From NCBI RefSeq assembly GCF_036884655.1, contig NC_088337.1, positions 30,533,001 to 30,597,000 of the forward strand: a DNA stretch of 64,000 bases, given 5' to 3'. Positions 24,530-36,826 of the stretch are shown here, piece by piece. The translations under genes and the position numbers were made by a program. How positions within the stretch are numbered: position 1 is the stretch's first letter; each line of letters starts with the position of its first letter. The DNA comes from Musa acuminata AAA Group (lineage: Eukaryota; Streptophyta; Magnoliopsida; Zingiberales; Musaceae). A model generated the notes under the pieces. That model saw nothing but the letters and a program-made list of their open reading frames with translations, made no database searches and was not told the origin of the DNA.

Positions 24530-25834
24530 TCATCTGGGGCCAACGGATGTCAGGTAGCGGGTGGGAGTTGTCTTCAGCCGGTCGTCCCACGCCTTGGCCC
24601 GGATTAGCAGCTTCGACAGCTTCCCCGCCACCCACACCATCTGCGGCCTCTCCGCCGCCTCCTCCGCCACGCACCTCAGCGCCACCCGCATCCCCTCCTC
24701 CGCACCATCCACCGGAAACGAGTCGCCCAACCTCCTGTCCACCCACCTCCTTATCCTTCCCCTCCTCCCCTCCTCCTCCTCCTCCTCCGCCTCGTCCTCT
24801 CCTTCCGGCCCCATCGCCGCCCTCGCCGTCTCGATCACCGACACCTTCTCGATGGCGTCTTTCTCTTGGCAGAACCGGTACCTCACCGGCTCCTCCCCTG
24901 AGAGAAGCTCCAGGAGCACCACCCCAAACGCGAACACGTCGGACCGACGCGACACCACACCGCCGGCGAGCACTTCCGGCGCCATGTATCCCCTCGTCCA
25001 TTCGATCTTCTTCCCTCGGCTCCTCGACCTCGCCAGCTCCGCCGCCGCCGCGGCCGAGTCGTCCAATACCTTCCCATCAATGTCGTCATCGTTGGCAGGA
25101 ACCTCGCCGGCCAGCTCTGCGGCGCCGAAGTGGCAAATCTTGGCGCGCAGGCCAGGCTCAGTGATGATGATGCCGGAGCTCTTCACCCAGTTGTGGACCG
25201 TCTCGGAGTGGTGGTGGATGTACTCGAGGCCCTGAGCGACGTCGGCGGCGACCTGAACGCGGGAGAACCAGGAAGCGAGCGGGGTGAAGCTGGGGTTTTG
25301 GGGGTTCCTGAGGCACCGGAAGAGGCTGGCGCCGGCGACGTAGCTATAGACGATGTAGATATAGTCATCTGCGAGGGAGGCGCCGAGGAGCTCCACGACG
25401 CTGCCATGATGGCTCCGGCAAAGGGCGGCGATGCGGGAGGGCAACACGGCGGTGTTGCCGAGGAAGGGGCGGCGGAACACAACGGCATCGCCGCCGCGTA
25501 GGCGGCAGCGCCATGAATCGGCAGAGGGGGACAGCGGCGGCGAGAGGAAGCGATCGGTGGCGGAGAGGATCTCGATGAAGGAGTAGTGGAAGGGGTGGCT
25601 TTCCTGGGAGAGGGAGAGCCGGAGGTTGGCAGCGACGGAGGCGGCGGAGGAGTCGAAGTCGGAGTCATAGAGGAGGCGGCGGGCGTGGCGGTCGCCGCCT
25701 GTACTGGCGGAGCTGGCAACGGGGGCGAAGTAGTAGGAGGGGCGGACTGCGTCGGAGGCGGCGGAAGCCGAGGGCGAGGATGTGGGCTTGGGTCGGGGAC
25801 TGGCGGCGTCAACGTCCTTTCGGGTCTTGCACAT
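24530..25834 (-). CDS. LYK3-like receptor-kinase homologue without ectodomain; predicted pseudokinase
   Basis: An intronless frame of 434 residues starting MCKTRKDVDAASPRP. It resembles the kinase half of plant LysM-receptor-like kinases of the LYK3 type, but has neither LysM domains nor a membrane segment. The N-lobe starts at about residue 85 (YSFIEILSATDRF) and GYMAPEV is at 282-288. Catalytic residues are missing: the VAIK lysine region reads AVVFRRPF, the HRDLK loop reads HNWVK (214-218), and DFG reads HFG (235-237). It is therefore probably a catalytically dead signalling or scaffold protein. A Glu-rich insert follows at about 344-356. The frame is open for 77 codons upstream. ATG 25834 was chosen because the MCKT-Lys/Arg start is typical of this subgroup as I recall it. 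Coding GC is very high compared with both flanks. Confidence 0.85.
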   Translation of the reverse strand: MCKTRKDVDAASPRPKPTSSPSASAASDAVRPSYYFAPVASSASTGGDRHARRLLYDSDFDSSAASVAANLRLSLSQESHPFHYSFIEILSATDRFLSPPLSPSADSWRCRLRGGDAVVFRRPFLGNTAVLPSRIAALCRSHHGSVVELLGASLADDYIYIVYSYVAGASLFRCLRNPQNPSFTPLASWFSRVQVAADVAQGLEYIHHHSETVHNWVKSSGIIITEPGLRAKICHFGAAELAGEVPANDDDIDGKVLDDSAAAAAELARSRSRGKKIEWTRGYMAPEVLAGGVVSRRSDVFAFGVVLLELLSGEEPVRYRFCQEKDAIEKVSVIETARAAMGPEGEDEAEEEEEEGRRGRIRRWVDRRLGDSFPVDGAEEGMRVALRCVAEEAAERPQMVWVAGKLSKLLIRAKAWDDRLKTTPTRYLTSVGPR

Positions 25835-26875
25835 ATAGAGTTGGCTCCGAGGATCACGAGGCGAGTTTAGTCGGGACGAAGCCCGCCCTTGGCAGCCATT
25901 CATCTGCGTCCTCGATTGAGGTGCGGAGGTTTTCGTCCCTTCCGATGATATTAATATTAGGCGATCAGAGACAGTGCAGTCCAACTCAGGCTGACGCTGC
26001 CGTTGGATGGCGGGCATTGACATCGACGCAAGATTCCGGCAGGTTGCACATCGAGATTTAGTCAACGCCGTCTATTTGAGTGGTCAAAGTCAAAGCTCCC
26101 AAAGTGGTTGCACGCAAATTTTCTGCGGCCTTGTCTTGTTGGCCAATTTATGTGTTTTTATTTATGAGCGTCTTATTTATTTGGAACACCTCAATTTATA
26201 ACAGCATGATTATGAGGTGACAAGCTATTTGCCCATCTGAGTTGAATCGGGAATAATGGCATTTGCCGAATAAATGTTGTGGTTGAAGGTTGACAACGAT
26301 CCAATTTCTTGCAAGTTGCACTGTTGACTTGAGACGTGCGAATCAGGCTTTCTATTCTTTCAACTTTTTTTTGCGTTGACTTTGGCACTCATATGTTTCA
26401 TGCAGATGCGGGCACTCTGTTGGTCAACTATGTCATGATCGATCAATAGGAACACAACATGACTGAGTCGTCGTTAAATCTCTTCAGCATATTTGAATTC
26501 TAACTTGTTACAGAGATCAGCTTAACATAACCATGATCAAGTGTCTCAAGAATCAAACCAGAGTGAAAACTGTGTTTCCGAGCCACAAATATCACGAAAT
26601 TATTCCCTGTTAACATCAAATTATTAAGATGCCATTTCCGACTCCAAATTCCTTGCAAGTGCATGAGAAGTTTACCGGCAAATCTAGAGTAAGCAATAAC
26701 CAGCCACTAATTGCAAAACCAAACTCAAGTTTTCGGTAGGAGAAGACAGAGATCACCATTGACAAAACCACCGATCGCAAAAATTTTCGACGTAAAAGGA
26801 CACCATCAATACACAGATACACAATTTCGGTAAAACGTTTCAGATTTCACAAGAAAAAAAGAGAACATATGTAGT
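25835..26875. other. LYK-like promoter and 3' region of the DUF547 gene
   Basis: About 1 kb. The left part is the GC-rich leader and promoter of the kinase gene, and the right part the likely 3' untranslated region of the DUF547 gene. No additional coding unit is apparent. Confidence 0.45.
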
Positions 26876-29800
26876 TCAGACGCGCAAAAGATATTGGAAT
26901 TCAGAATCATTAGGAATGACATCCACCATATGAGATATCTTCCCATCTGTATGGCCTTTGAAGCACTCGAGCATGGATTTCCTTAGAGGCCAAAAAGTTG
27001 GAAGCTGTTTGATGATCCACTCAGCTAGAGAATCCAAGTCTGTGGCGAAGTCGTGCATCTTTGAGAACAGGAAATGTGGGATCATTACCCTTCTGTTAGC
27101 TGTGACTGCTATTGAAGCTTGCAGGTAGTCCAACTTTGATTTTTCCAGTTCACCTGTGACACCATCAGCTGTGTATATCCTGACCTAATCAAAGATTTAG
27201 GACAAATTTCATGTGAAGGCCATCAAGTACAATCATTTGTGCATTTGCCCATTAAGAAATTTGTTTGTTATGATTAAAAAAATGACATGATAACAATTTT
27301 CCAATGTTATAAGAACATCATTTAAAGGTTTTACTTACAGCAGGGGAAGATTTACACGCAGAGCATAATGCAAACACAATATTGGGGTCTGAGTGCTCCA
27401 ATCCATAATTTCTCCTTATGACTTTCTTATAATCCTCTTGAACTTCTTTCCATTCAGTCTATTCAGTAATCAATGGAATACATATCAATATCTATATAGG
27501 TTCCATTTTTATTAGATTAAGCTTAACATACCTCATTATAGTTTAATGGTCGTCTTAGAATAAGGTGCTCTATAGCTCGAGCATTTAGTTTGCTACCTCC
27601 TACATCAAGCAGAACCTGCAAAGAAAGAAGAGAAACAGAACCTTGATGTCTTCAATCATCTCACAGATGACAAATGATCTATTAACACTATCATGCAAAG
27701 GATTTTTGTACCTTATCCTTTACTACCTGAACCATCTCTGGATTTGAGGGCATACCAAGTTCTAAAAAACCCTGTAAGTGGTATACACCGAATGTCAGGT
27801 AATTGTCTTTGAACAAAGATCAATAAGAATCTGAATGGAAGCGGACGTAATCATACTATACATGCATGATGCAAGTGTGGTAAACATTGATCCAAAAAGC
27901 TAATTTCTCTTGGTGCCTCAAAGATCTCAAGTCCACCTCATGAAGTCTGCTAATTAAGATCCTGTGACATTAGTTTGACCACTAAACAACATTACAATTT
28001 CCTAAAAAGAATAAAAAGGAAATTAAAGCATAACAAAAGATTATGGGTTAATGAGATAATAAAAACAGAAGTGTAATTCTAGGCAATAACTTCAGAAAAA
28101 CATGATTATTTTAATAGGAATTATGCTTAGTATTTCCATCTACCGAGTATTTTTTTGATGCATTCATGTTTACAGAATCTACATGGCTAGATATACTAAA
28201 CAAAGAAGCATCACAGACATTGATACTAAACAAATTACCTTAATTTCTTCAATAGAGGAAGAGAATAAGAAATGTCCTTATGGTCCAGTGAACTGGAGGT
28301 AAATTTGGCGAGGTTCTTGTAAGGGCCAATATCCCTTAAAATAGAGCCTTCAATTTCAAAAATTCCATAAGGATCATGGTGCCTTATCTCCCTTTGAGCT
28401 GGAATTCTTCCTTTCCTAATAGAACTGCCATCTATCTCAAAGCTTCCTGATCTTAGCAGTAAGTTGGCAGATTTTGACAGGTTGCTGGATTTTTCTAGAT
28501 CCAATGCTCGCGATGTCCTTGATAATCTTAAGAAAATACAGATCAAGAAATTCAATATTTTCTCAGATAACTTGTTCGGATGGTACTTTCCAGCATTCTG
28601 GTCTGTTAAATTTATGGTTGAAGAAGGTTCTCTGAATAGCCTGAGTACATTTTCCACATCTGTGTTCTGGAGAAGGGAAAAAAAAAAACATAGTCATAAA
28701 CTAAAATATTGACTCTATAAAATTGGAACACAGACATGTATTTCAAGCATTCCAGATTGCAATAGCAGAAAATTATTCAAAGAACAGTGAGAACCACTGT
28801 TACATGTAAGAATTTTCTTTTATCATGAATCTCTAAAAAAATACCATCAAGTAAACAAATTTTAAACTCTTTGTGACAGAATATTACAATTCTGTGATGA
28901 TTTTTACGAAGGTAAGACTTGCCACCCACTTATTTAAATCAAGTTAACAGAAACTCTGACTGTTAGTGAGAATTATGGCTCAATTTCTGTTCTTATTTAG
29001 GAAATAGATAGAGCACGATAGTAAATATTGATCAACTAGCTTTATGTATATACAAGCATCCTTCTAAGTGTAAACCATAATTAAAACAATATAACATGTT
29101 CATGACAACAATCTTTTCCATATATTATGTTTCTCCTTTTTTGGTCATAAGATAGTAATATCATAGATCAAAAATTGAAACTAAAACAATACAGTGTAAT
29201 GCAAAAAAACTAGACTTACTTGGTTTGTTGGATACTTTCCTGGCAACTTAATTGAGGATGCCTTCTCTGTCCTTCCATTTTTCCTTGAAGCCCTCTCTTT
29301 AATTTCCACCGTGCTTTGGTTTTCATTATGGTTGTCAGACCTATTTAAGCTTCCAACATTTCCTTTCTTGACGAAACCATTAACTAAATAGTCTCCTTTT
29401 ATTGCCTGGTTTATAAAGAACAAAGGTTTGGTTTCTAGTGCTATCTTTCGTGATAATTTGTCATTAGGCACATCCAAATTGGTATCCGACATATTGCTTG
29501 GAGGTTCAATTACATTCCTGTTTGCATGCCTATATTCATAAACTTTAGGGGTCTCTTCTTCGTGAGCTTCTCGCATGTTTGATAGGCTTTCTTGAGCTTT
29601 ACTTATTTCATGTTCAAGTCGAACTATCTCCTCTTCCACCATGACAACTTCTGCCAGAAGTTCCTTTGTCTGTGCAAAGTCAAATAAGGAGTTCTCAGCA
29701 GCCAAATAATTTGATATATTTATATTCCTCTTAAGTGGAAAAAGAATCAACAGCTTATAATTGCTATTTAAACAAGTTAACAGTAGTCAAATGTTGAGCT

Positions 29801-30815
29801 TGGAAGGAAGATGTACCCTTCTTGGAAGGAAACTTGGGATCTGAAGGGTTGATTGAGTTTTTGGTGGAAGCATAGCATGCTCCAAAACTTCGTGCATTTT
29901 CTCTTCATTTCGGAGCATCCTCTGCAGTTCAGCCACCTGGAAATCAAACCAGTCATCTTCAACACAATGAATCCCAAACTCTGAGCAAATCATTTTAATA
30001 GCACACTGTCTTACTGGTTGGACATATACTATAGTAGAGACAGCATCAGAGAAACTAAAGAAAAGAAGGGAAGAGCACACCAATTCCTTAGCCCCTTGGT
30101 TGGAACAGGGAGAAAATAAATATTTGATTTAAATTATCCCTCCTCTCTAATTTTTTCCAACTTAAGGGAGAAAGAAAAACATGATCTCAAGAAGAAAAAA
30201 AGACATTTTTTGTTTACTTTCCCACTCAATTCTTTGTCGTTTTATCCTCTGTTTCTTTTCTTTTTGCCCCAATGCTTGATATAGACAAAGTACAATAAGA
30301 ACGGAGTCCTAAGTGTTGTTCTATTAGCTTCTACCCTAAAAGGACCTCTTTTTGTATGTGTGCGCTATTAGGAACTCACCTCCTTTTCAAGCTCTAACCT
30401 TCGATGTTGGATACTGTTGCTCTGCTTTCCCTGCATGTAGACGAAATGGACGAATCAAACAGTGCTTAGATTCGTGGCCACTGAACCACAGAACGCTTAC
30501 CACGGCATGGGCAGCAAGGACTGCGACACGACCGTCGTCGCCGAACGCCATGAGGTGGTTGCAGCAGGGAGAGCCACAACTTGGGCCGAGTGCAGCATCC
30601 CGAACTGCCACTTAAAGAGGGCAGCGGGCGGTGGCGCTGTTGGTGGATGGTGTTCTGGTAGGAGGAGGCTTGTAGCTCAAGGAAGAAGAGTGGAGTCGGG
30701 CGTTCACTGGAAGATGGAAGGGAGCTTTCGAGGAGGTTGGCCTCCGAGGCTTCTTTGCTTCGCTTATAATGTCAGCTTTGCGGAGGTTTGGCTTCTCGTC
30801 ACCATTCAGAGGCAT
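26876..30815 (-). CDS. MIP1 leucine-zipper / DUF547 protein
   Basis: A plant protein with an N-terminal MIP1-type leucine zipper and C-terminal DUF547. Exons on the minus strand: 30380-30430 or 30380-30436, 29817-29936, 29220-29669, 28239-28666, 27862-27949, 27712-27771, 27532-27615, 27339-27458 and 26876-27184. All phases close. The coiled coil reads RRLELEKEVAELQRMLRNEE and continues in ELLAEVVMVEEEIVRLEHEI. DUF547 is marked by EKLAFWINVYHTCIMH, LNYNEEWKEVQED, DPNIVFALCSACKSSPAVR and FWPLRKSMLECF. Two starts are possible. ATG 30436 gives 571 residues and has an in-frame TGA 21 bases upstream. Alternatively, an upstream exon 30708-30815 (MPLNGDEKPNLRKAD...) spliced with a GTGAAC donor to 30430 gives 605 residues, closer to homologues with a basic N-terminus. 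Function is poorly defined. An Antirrhinum family member binds MADS proteins. Confidence 0.9.
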
Positions 30816-31018
30816 GATTTTAATTGGGCTTTAATTGGGCTTTAGTTAGCGGATAAAAATCTTGGGTTCTCGAATGTTCTACGGACTCCGCCCCGTCTCT
30901 TCCCCCATGCCCTCAAAACCCCTCCCTATTAAACCTGAAACCCTCCTCTCTTCTCCCAACCTTATCCTAAGGGCTTCCTCTTTCTCAGCGAGCTTCGCTC
31001 TCCTATCTCCTCTTCGAA
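30816..31018. promoter_or_regulatory. Shared divergent promoter region, DUF547 and CPN60B
   Basis: Only about 200 bases (580 if the inner start is used) separate the head-to-head coding starts of the DUF547 gene (minus) and the chaperonin gene (plus). The segment is CT-rich on the plus strand close to the CPN60B start and has no canonical TATAAA. A TATA-less bidirectional promoter is inferred. Confidence 0.4.
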
Positions 31019-34000
31019 ATGGCTTCCGCCAACGCTATCTCCACCGCCTCCATCCTCCGCTCCGCGTCCCCCCGCCAGGTTCCCAATCTTTCCCCTCGTC
31101 GTAGGGCGCAACGAACCCAGTCTCTTGGTGTTTCGGGGCTGATCTGGGGAGATGATTCTGTTCTTTTGACTGAGATTTATTTTGTTTTTTGGTGGAATAG
31201 GAGAGCCTGGGAAGGAGAGTAAGCCAGAGGCATGGGCATGGGTACGAAGGCCGCCGGAAGCTCGTCGTGCGGGCCATGGCTAAGGACATTGCCTTCGATC
31301 AGAATTCCAGGTCGTCGCTCCAGGCCGGCGTCGAGAAGCTCGCCAATGCTGTCGGTGTTACCCTCGGCCCTAGAGGTGCTCGGTGAACCTCCCTTTAATT
31401 CCTTTGCTATGGGTTCTTTGAGTTATTTGAGGTTTTGTGGTTATAATCCGTCGTGGTTTTTGCGTCTGACGCCCTGAGTGCTATGAGACTCGTCAGCTTG
31501 AGGAATTAAGTGTTATTGTTCGTTAATATATGTGTATACCTGTATACGTTAGGGATTGGTCCTTTAAGGGAAAAAGGCTTCATTTTCTAGCTGTTACATG
31601 CATTTGCCATTATTTCTGACATGACTTTTAAAGCGCCATGTTTTCATAGTTCACTAGTTGTTTTACTGTGGCTTCTGATATCTGTTAGTGAAATTTGTAG
31701 TAAAAAGAACAACTAAAAGTTTGAGGTTTTGTTTGTTGATTGCGTTTTTTTTTGCGGATACCTGTGTGGTTGGAGCTTTTCGGTTATATCTAAGTTTAAC
31801 ATCGGATAATGATTTCAGGGAGGAATGTCGTGTTGGATGAGTATGGGGCTCCAAAAGTGGTCAATGATGGGGTAACTATTGCTCGTGCCATTGAGCTCGC
31901 AGATCCAATGGAGAATGCTGGTGCAGCATTGATTCGTGAGGTATTCAAATTGTTATCTGGATGCATATCTTAGTATGTAAAATAGCTTCTTTGTGTACTT
32001 GAGATCCTTGTATAAAGACAGGGTATGGAATGTAAATTATGTTTTTCTTTTAAATGTAAGGTTGCTAGCAAGACAAATGACTCAGCTGGAGATGGCACCA
32101 CAACTGCATCAGTTCTTGCACGTGAAATTATTAAGTTAGGTTTGTTGAGTGTTACTTCTGGTGCAAATCCTGTCTCCATCAAGAAAGGAATTGATAAGAC
32201 TGTTAGTGGTCTGGTGGAAGAGCTTGAGAAGAAAGCCCGGCCTGTAAAAGGACGAAATGACATCAAAGGTCATATTTTTGCTTGTGTGCATCTTGTTTCT
32301 CCATGTTAATATTCTTTATTCTTTGCTTTTATCTACACCTTTGTGAAGCTGTTGCTCATATCAATTAGAAGGATTAAACACTGTTAAAGTTTTATAGATT
32401 CTCTCTTTTTTCTTTAGTATGATTGTTCATTGAAGATATATTATTTGCTGTTGTAGCCATTGCAACGATCTCTGCCGGTAACGATGAATTTATAGGAACC
32501 ATGATTGCTGATGCTATTGATAAAGTCGGTCCAGATGGTGTTCTTTCTATTGAGTCGTCATCATCGTTTGAGACCACAGTTGATGTGGAAGAAGGGATGG
32601 AGGTTAGTTTAATTATTAAATATTGTGGACCTTCTTCTCTTCTTTTTGGTGTGTTGAGGCCTGAAGTTTTGTGCAAGATTTGAAGCCTTTAATTCCTGCT
32701 TTTGTTTTGTGCAGATTGACCGAGGCTACATCTCGCCGCAGTTTGTGACAAATCCTGAGAAGTTACTTGTTGAGTTTGAAGATGCAAAAGTTCTAGTGAC
32801 TGATCAGAAGATTTCAACAATAAAGGAGATTATACCTTTGCTGGAGAAAACCACCCAACTGAGAACCCCTCTTCTCATTATTGCCGAAGATGTTACTGGT
32901 GAGGCTTTGGCAACTCTAGTTGTGAATAAGCTTCGAGGTATTCTGAATGTTGCTGCAATCAAAGCTCCTGGGTTTGGTGAAAGAAGGAAGGCTCTTCTTC
33001 AAGATATTGCCATTGTAACAGGTATTCTTTGAATTTGCTTACTTAATTGTGTGTTGATGTCCTGTACTTCGTTACTGTTACTACAATTGGGATTTAGCTG
33101 TCAACTTTGTTTAGCACCTGTCATATTCTCATTTATGAATTATTTAGAATCATTTGTTCTATAAAAAAAATTCTAAACCTAATGAGGGCCTGAGACAGTC
33201 TATGAATGGCATATGGTAACTTTAATGGATTTTCTTTTAGGGCACTTGGGTACTGAGCCAGCTATCACAGGGTCAGAAAATTTCTGTTGGATTTAAAGCT
33301 GATAATTTGTCTAAAACCAACTTTGTACACAAACTTTTATCCGTTGCCCATCTTATCTAGTTATTATATGCCATTAGCTTTGATTTGTTTACATTTCTAT
33401 TTGTTGTTTGAAAACCCTCCTCTAGTATTGCCTTCAGGGCAAGCAAAATTATAATTGCATTCCTCAACTTGCATGTTACTTTTTCCCCCTCTTGAATTCA
33501 TGGATTTGGATTATTGTGATTTCTGCATACTGGTCATATATGCCAAACTGATTTGGTATGCCTTACTTTGGTTTTGAGAGTATCTGGTTATTTAGGTAAA
33601 TAAAATGACTTTCTAGTTGAGAGTTAATTAATTCATTTTTTTTTAAATGATAGCTGTCTTGTATCCTTTGACTACTCAGTTCTTTATTTTTCTCCCAATA
33701 GAACTGAAAGTTTATATTCTCCTTTCATTGTCACCAAGAGACTGCTACATTTGATAATTTAATTGTTGTCTTTTTGAAGCATTCTTTTTTACATTTATCT
33801 CTGCTGTTCTATTTCTTATCCAAGTATCAAACTAGGACCATTTTCTAACCAGCATCTGAATATTACTTATTGCTTTTCCTGTTTGGTGTTTATTTTTCGA
33901 TCATATGGCAAAAGGTAGTTGACAAGCTTAAACTGATACAACATTTGACAGACGATGCACTTAATACTTCTGTAATGATGATTTAACCATTAGTTGTACT

Positions 34001-34968
34001 ATTTTCTTCTTTTGAGTTACCCGAAACTCAATGCTTTTGAAAATCGAAATGCTATTATTTTTTCTTATTTCTGGCCATCTATTGTGCTGTCTTTTGTTTA
34101 GGAGCTGAATTCCAAGCCAAAGATCTTGGCTTACTGATTGAAAACGTATCGGTTGAGCAACTGGGAACAGCAAGGAAGATCACAATTGCCCAGACTTCTA
34201 CTACCATTATTGCTGATGCAGCATCCAAGGATGAGATTCAGGCCAGAATTGCCCAGTTGAAAAAGGAGCTTGCTGAGACAGACTCGGTGTATGATTCTGA
34301 GAAGCTAGCCGAGAGGATTGCTAAGCTCTCAGGTGGTGTGGCAGTTATAAAGGTCGGTGCTGCAACGGAGACAGAACTCGAAGACCGCAAGCTCAGAATT
34401 GAGGATGCCAAGAATGCCACTTTTGCTGCTATAGAGGAAGGCATAGTTCCTGGTGGAGGTGCTGCGCTGGTTCACCTCTCTACCACTGTACCTGCCATCA
34501 AAGACAAGATTGAAGATGCAGATGAGCGCATTGGAGCTGACATTGTGCAAAAAGTAAGTCATGGTATTATTACATTCAAGCTTCTTCTCCTACAGATTCA
34601 TCAAACTCCAATCATCATCTGTGGACCAGACTTCAAGTATTTTCTTTCATAATTTAGACTAATTTGCGATTGTACAGGCACTGGTGGCACCTGCAGCTTT
34701 GATTGCAGACAATGCAGGTGTAGAAGGGGAAGTTGTGGTAGAGAAAATTAAGGACAGCGAATGGGAGATTGGTTACAATGCTATGACCGACAAGTACGAA
34801 AATCTAGTGGAAGCTGGAGTTATCGATCCAGCTAAAGTGACACGGTGTGCCCTGCAAAATGCTGCATCTGTTGCTGGAATGGTGTTGACGACACAGGCGA
34901 TTGTCGTGGATAAGCCTAAGCCAAAGGCTCCTGTGGCTGGACCAGCTGAAGGAAGTCTCGCCATCTAA
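31019..34968 (+). CDS. CPN60B: Chloroplast chaperonin Cpn60 subunit beta (RuBisCO-binding protein beta)
   Basis: This group I chaperonin subunit folds stromal proteins, including RuBisCO large subunit, with Cpn60 alpha and Cpn20/Cpn10. Exons: 31019-31078, 31201-31375, 31819-31940, 32061-32268, 32457-32602, 32715-33021, 34102-34553 and 34678-34968. Every junction is GT-AG and phases close to 586 residues, near the family size. The Ser/Arg-rich N-terminus ([20 protein letters not shown]) is a plastid transit peptide, with likely cleavage near [13 protein letters not shown]. GroEL signatures are intact: [24 protein letters not shown], the ATP-site [54 protein letters not shown] and [19 protein letters not shown]. 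The beta-type C-terminus ([12 protein letters not shown]) identifies the subunit. No damage was seen. Confidence 0.98.
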
Positions 34969-36100
34969 TCATTCTTATGTGGCCTTGCAGAATTAGGTTA
35001 CATGTTATATTTGGATGCCACTCTTGGAGCATTTTTTTCAAAGTTCGGTTATCGGTTCCATCATCGACATTTTTGTGCTGCCTTTTTACCTTTGATGTCA
35101 TAACCTCTCGAGATTATGTTTGAAAAAGTAGGGAAAGGTCTATTGATGTTGTCTGGAAAAATATTTGATGTTTGTTATCTCAACAGCTGAAGCTTGAAAT
35201 GTGAATGTGCAACGTCGTCTCATCGGCGAAGCTTACGGACACTACTCTATCAGATAGGAAGGTACCCATCTCCATATCAATAGGAAGGTACAATGAATAA
35301 GATCGTAAACATCAAAAAGTCAACTTCCTAGTAGTTATACCATGATACTCATGTCTTTAGAACTAACTATCATCATAGATACTGTTAGGCACATCAACAC
35401 TTAACTCTTTTGTTGACAAGAGAAGAACCAATCAAATCTTGAAGAAGCCAACATGTATTGTCCGTTTCATCATACTGCAATGCATAATGGCAGTGTAGGC
35501 AAGTGTCTTGATCCAAAGTAATTAAGCTTTAAGCTAAGTCTTCTTTCATTTCCAATATGGACTTACCATAGATATTATAGTTTCTCTCACTTAAGGACCT
35601 GAATCAAATCTTAGCAACATATATATGAGACTTTGTCCAATGGTGACTGATGTATCTCTGACCTTATCTACCTGGTAACCTACTCTGCAAGGTATTGATT
35701 GCATTTGCTTGTATAAGAATTGTAACATATCCTATATATAATAGTTTCATGGTAATTAGCCTCTTTTGTTTTGTATGGCTAAGATAAGAGAGTTTACGTA
35801 ACTATGATGGAGGTTATGTAATAGCAATCCCATAGTCACAAAAACTGTAAATTTGTGATGAAAATATTAGAACTATAATGATGGAGATGTGTCATATAGT
35901 AAAACTTAAGCTTTACATGCATTACTACTACCATGAACATGTAACAAATCTAAAAATTTTCACATAGTGAAGAATGCGTGTAATATGAATCACAAAATAA
36001 GTATAAGTTTGGTAATTTACTGTACAAATGATGGTGCATGTGGTGGTCAATCTATGTCAAGCCATTGTATATTTGTTAGAGCATTATAATCTTGATGTTA
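34969..36100. other. CPN60B 3' region and intergenic DNA
   Basis: The first roughly 200 bases are the likely 3' untranslated region of CPN60B. The rest is AT-rich DNA in which I see no gene or structured repeat. Confidence 0.45.
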
Positions 36101-36104
36101 GTGG

Positions 36105-36320
36105 TGATAGAGAGCTTCTCAGAGTCTTGTCGTCGAGCTTCTCAGGGTCTTATCGTCGCTCTGATACCAATTGATAAGACCCTAAAGTCTTATCGTAAAA
36201 TAAATAAAAAAAATGATAAGGCTCTGATACCAAATGATAATATCCTAAAGTCTTATCGTCGCTCCGATACCAATTGATAAGACCTTAAGGTCTTATCGTG
36301 GAAGAAAGAGGAGAAAATGA
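36105..36320 (-). repeat. Tandem LTR-end/primer-binding-site remnants
   Basis: Three copies of GCTCTGATACCA or GCTCCGATACCA lie at 36158-36169, 36221-36232 and 36261-36272. On the minus strand each reads TGGTATCAGAGC, the Met-initiator tRNA primer-binding site of LTR retrotransposons. Each is preceded on that strand by an LTR-end-like TTATCA(A/T)T and bracketed by GTCTTATCGT units. The block looks like repeated LTR/PBS junctions of a TRIM-like element left by nested insertion or slippage. No complete LTR pair was found. Confidence 0.6.
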
Positions 36321-36785
36321 TAATAATTATTTCGAGGGGGATCGACCTCCTTAATCACTTCGAGGGGATCGACTTTAGACACTTTTCAAGCAAGCATGCA
36401 TGCATGCATTTTGAAGAGTTCATCACATGTGATCTTCAAAAACTGAATTTATATCTTCAAAAACTTCAAGAAATAAGTGCGAAATTAATGGGTATTTGTC
36501 AGTGTGAACTAATGCATTTTAGTAAATCATCTGAGGAATCAGATGATGCAAATGTTCAGCAATTACTTCTGTGCAGAAGGACAGGAACTATTGCTGCACG
36601 CAAGAACAAGCAGTCGACTTGTTACTGTTTAGAAGTGCTAATTAGGATGTTTGCTCATTGTACATTTTAAGTCAGACTTGTTAAACCAAAAACCTATTGA
36701 ATCAAGCAATGCTAAATACCAAGCCATTGTTGTCACATGTGTACTAACCTGTGTTATTGCAGATGTACCTGCAGGTCATGTGGGT

Positions 36786-36825
<40 letters not shown>
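36786..36825. repeat. (GA)n microsatellite
   Basis: About 19 uninterrupted GA units in intergenic DNA. Confidence 0.97.

Positions 36826-36826
<1 letters not shown>

Noticed and set aside
24547..25870. Long plus-strand frames rich in Pro/Ser and Gly/Glu
   Set aside because: They are antisense shadows of the GC-rich LYK-like coding region. Low-complexity composition and no domain.
36158..36272. GCTCTGATACCA repeats considered as a CRISPR-like or regulatory array
   Set aside because: Unit spacing and sequence fit LTR-retroelement primer-binding sites in a plant genome. No spacer structure.
36317..36670. 117-codon plus-strand frame
   Set aside because: Starts within the LTR/PBS remnant, has no recognisable motif, and its composition matches surrounding non-coding DNA.
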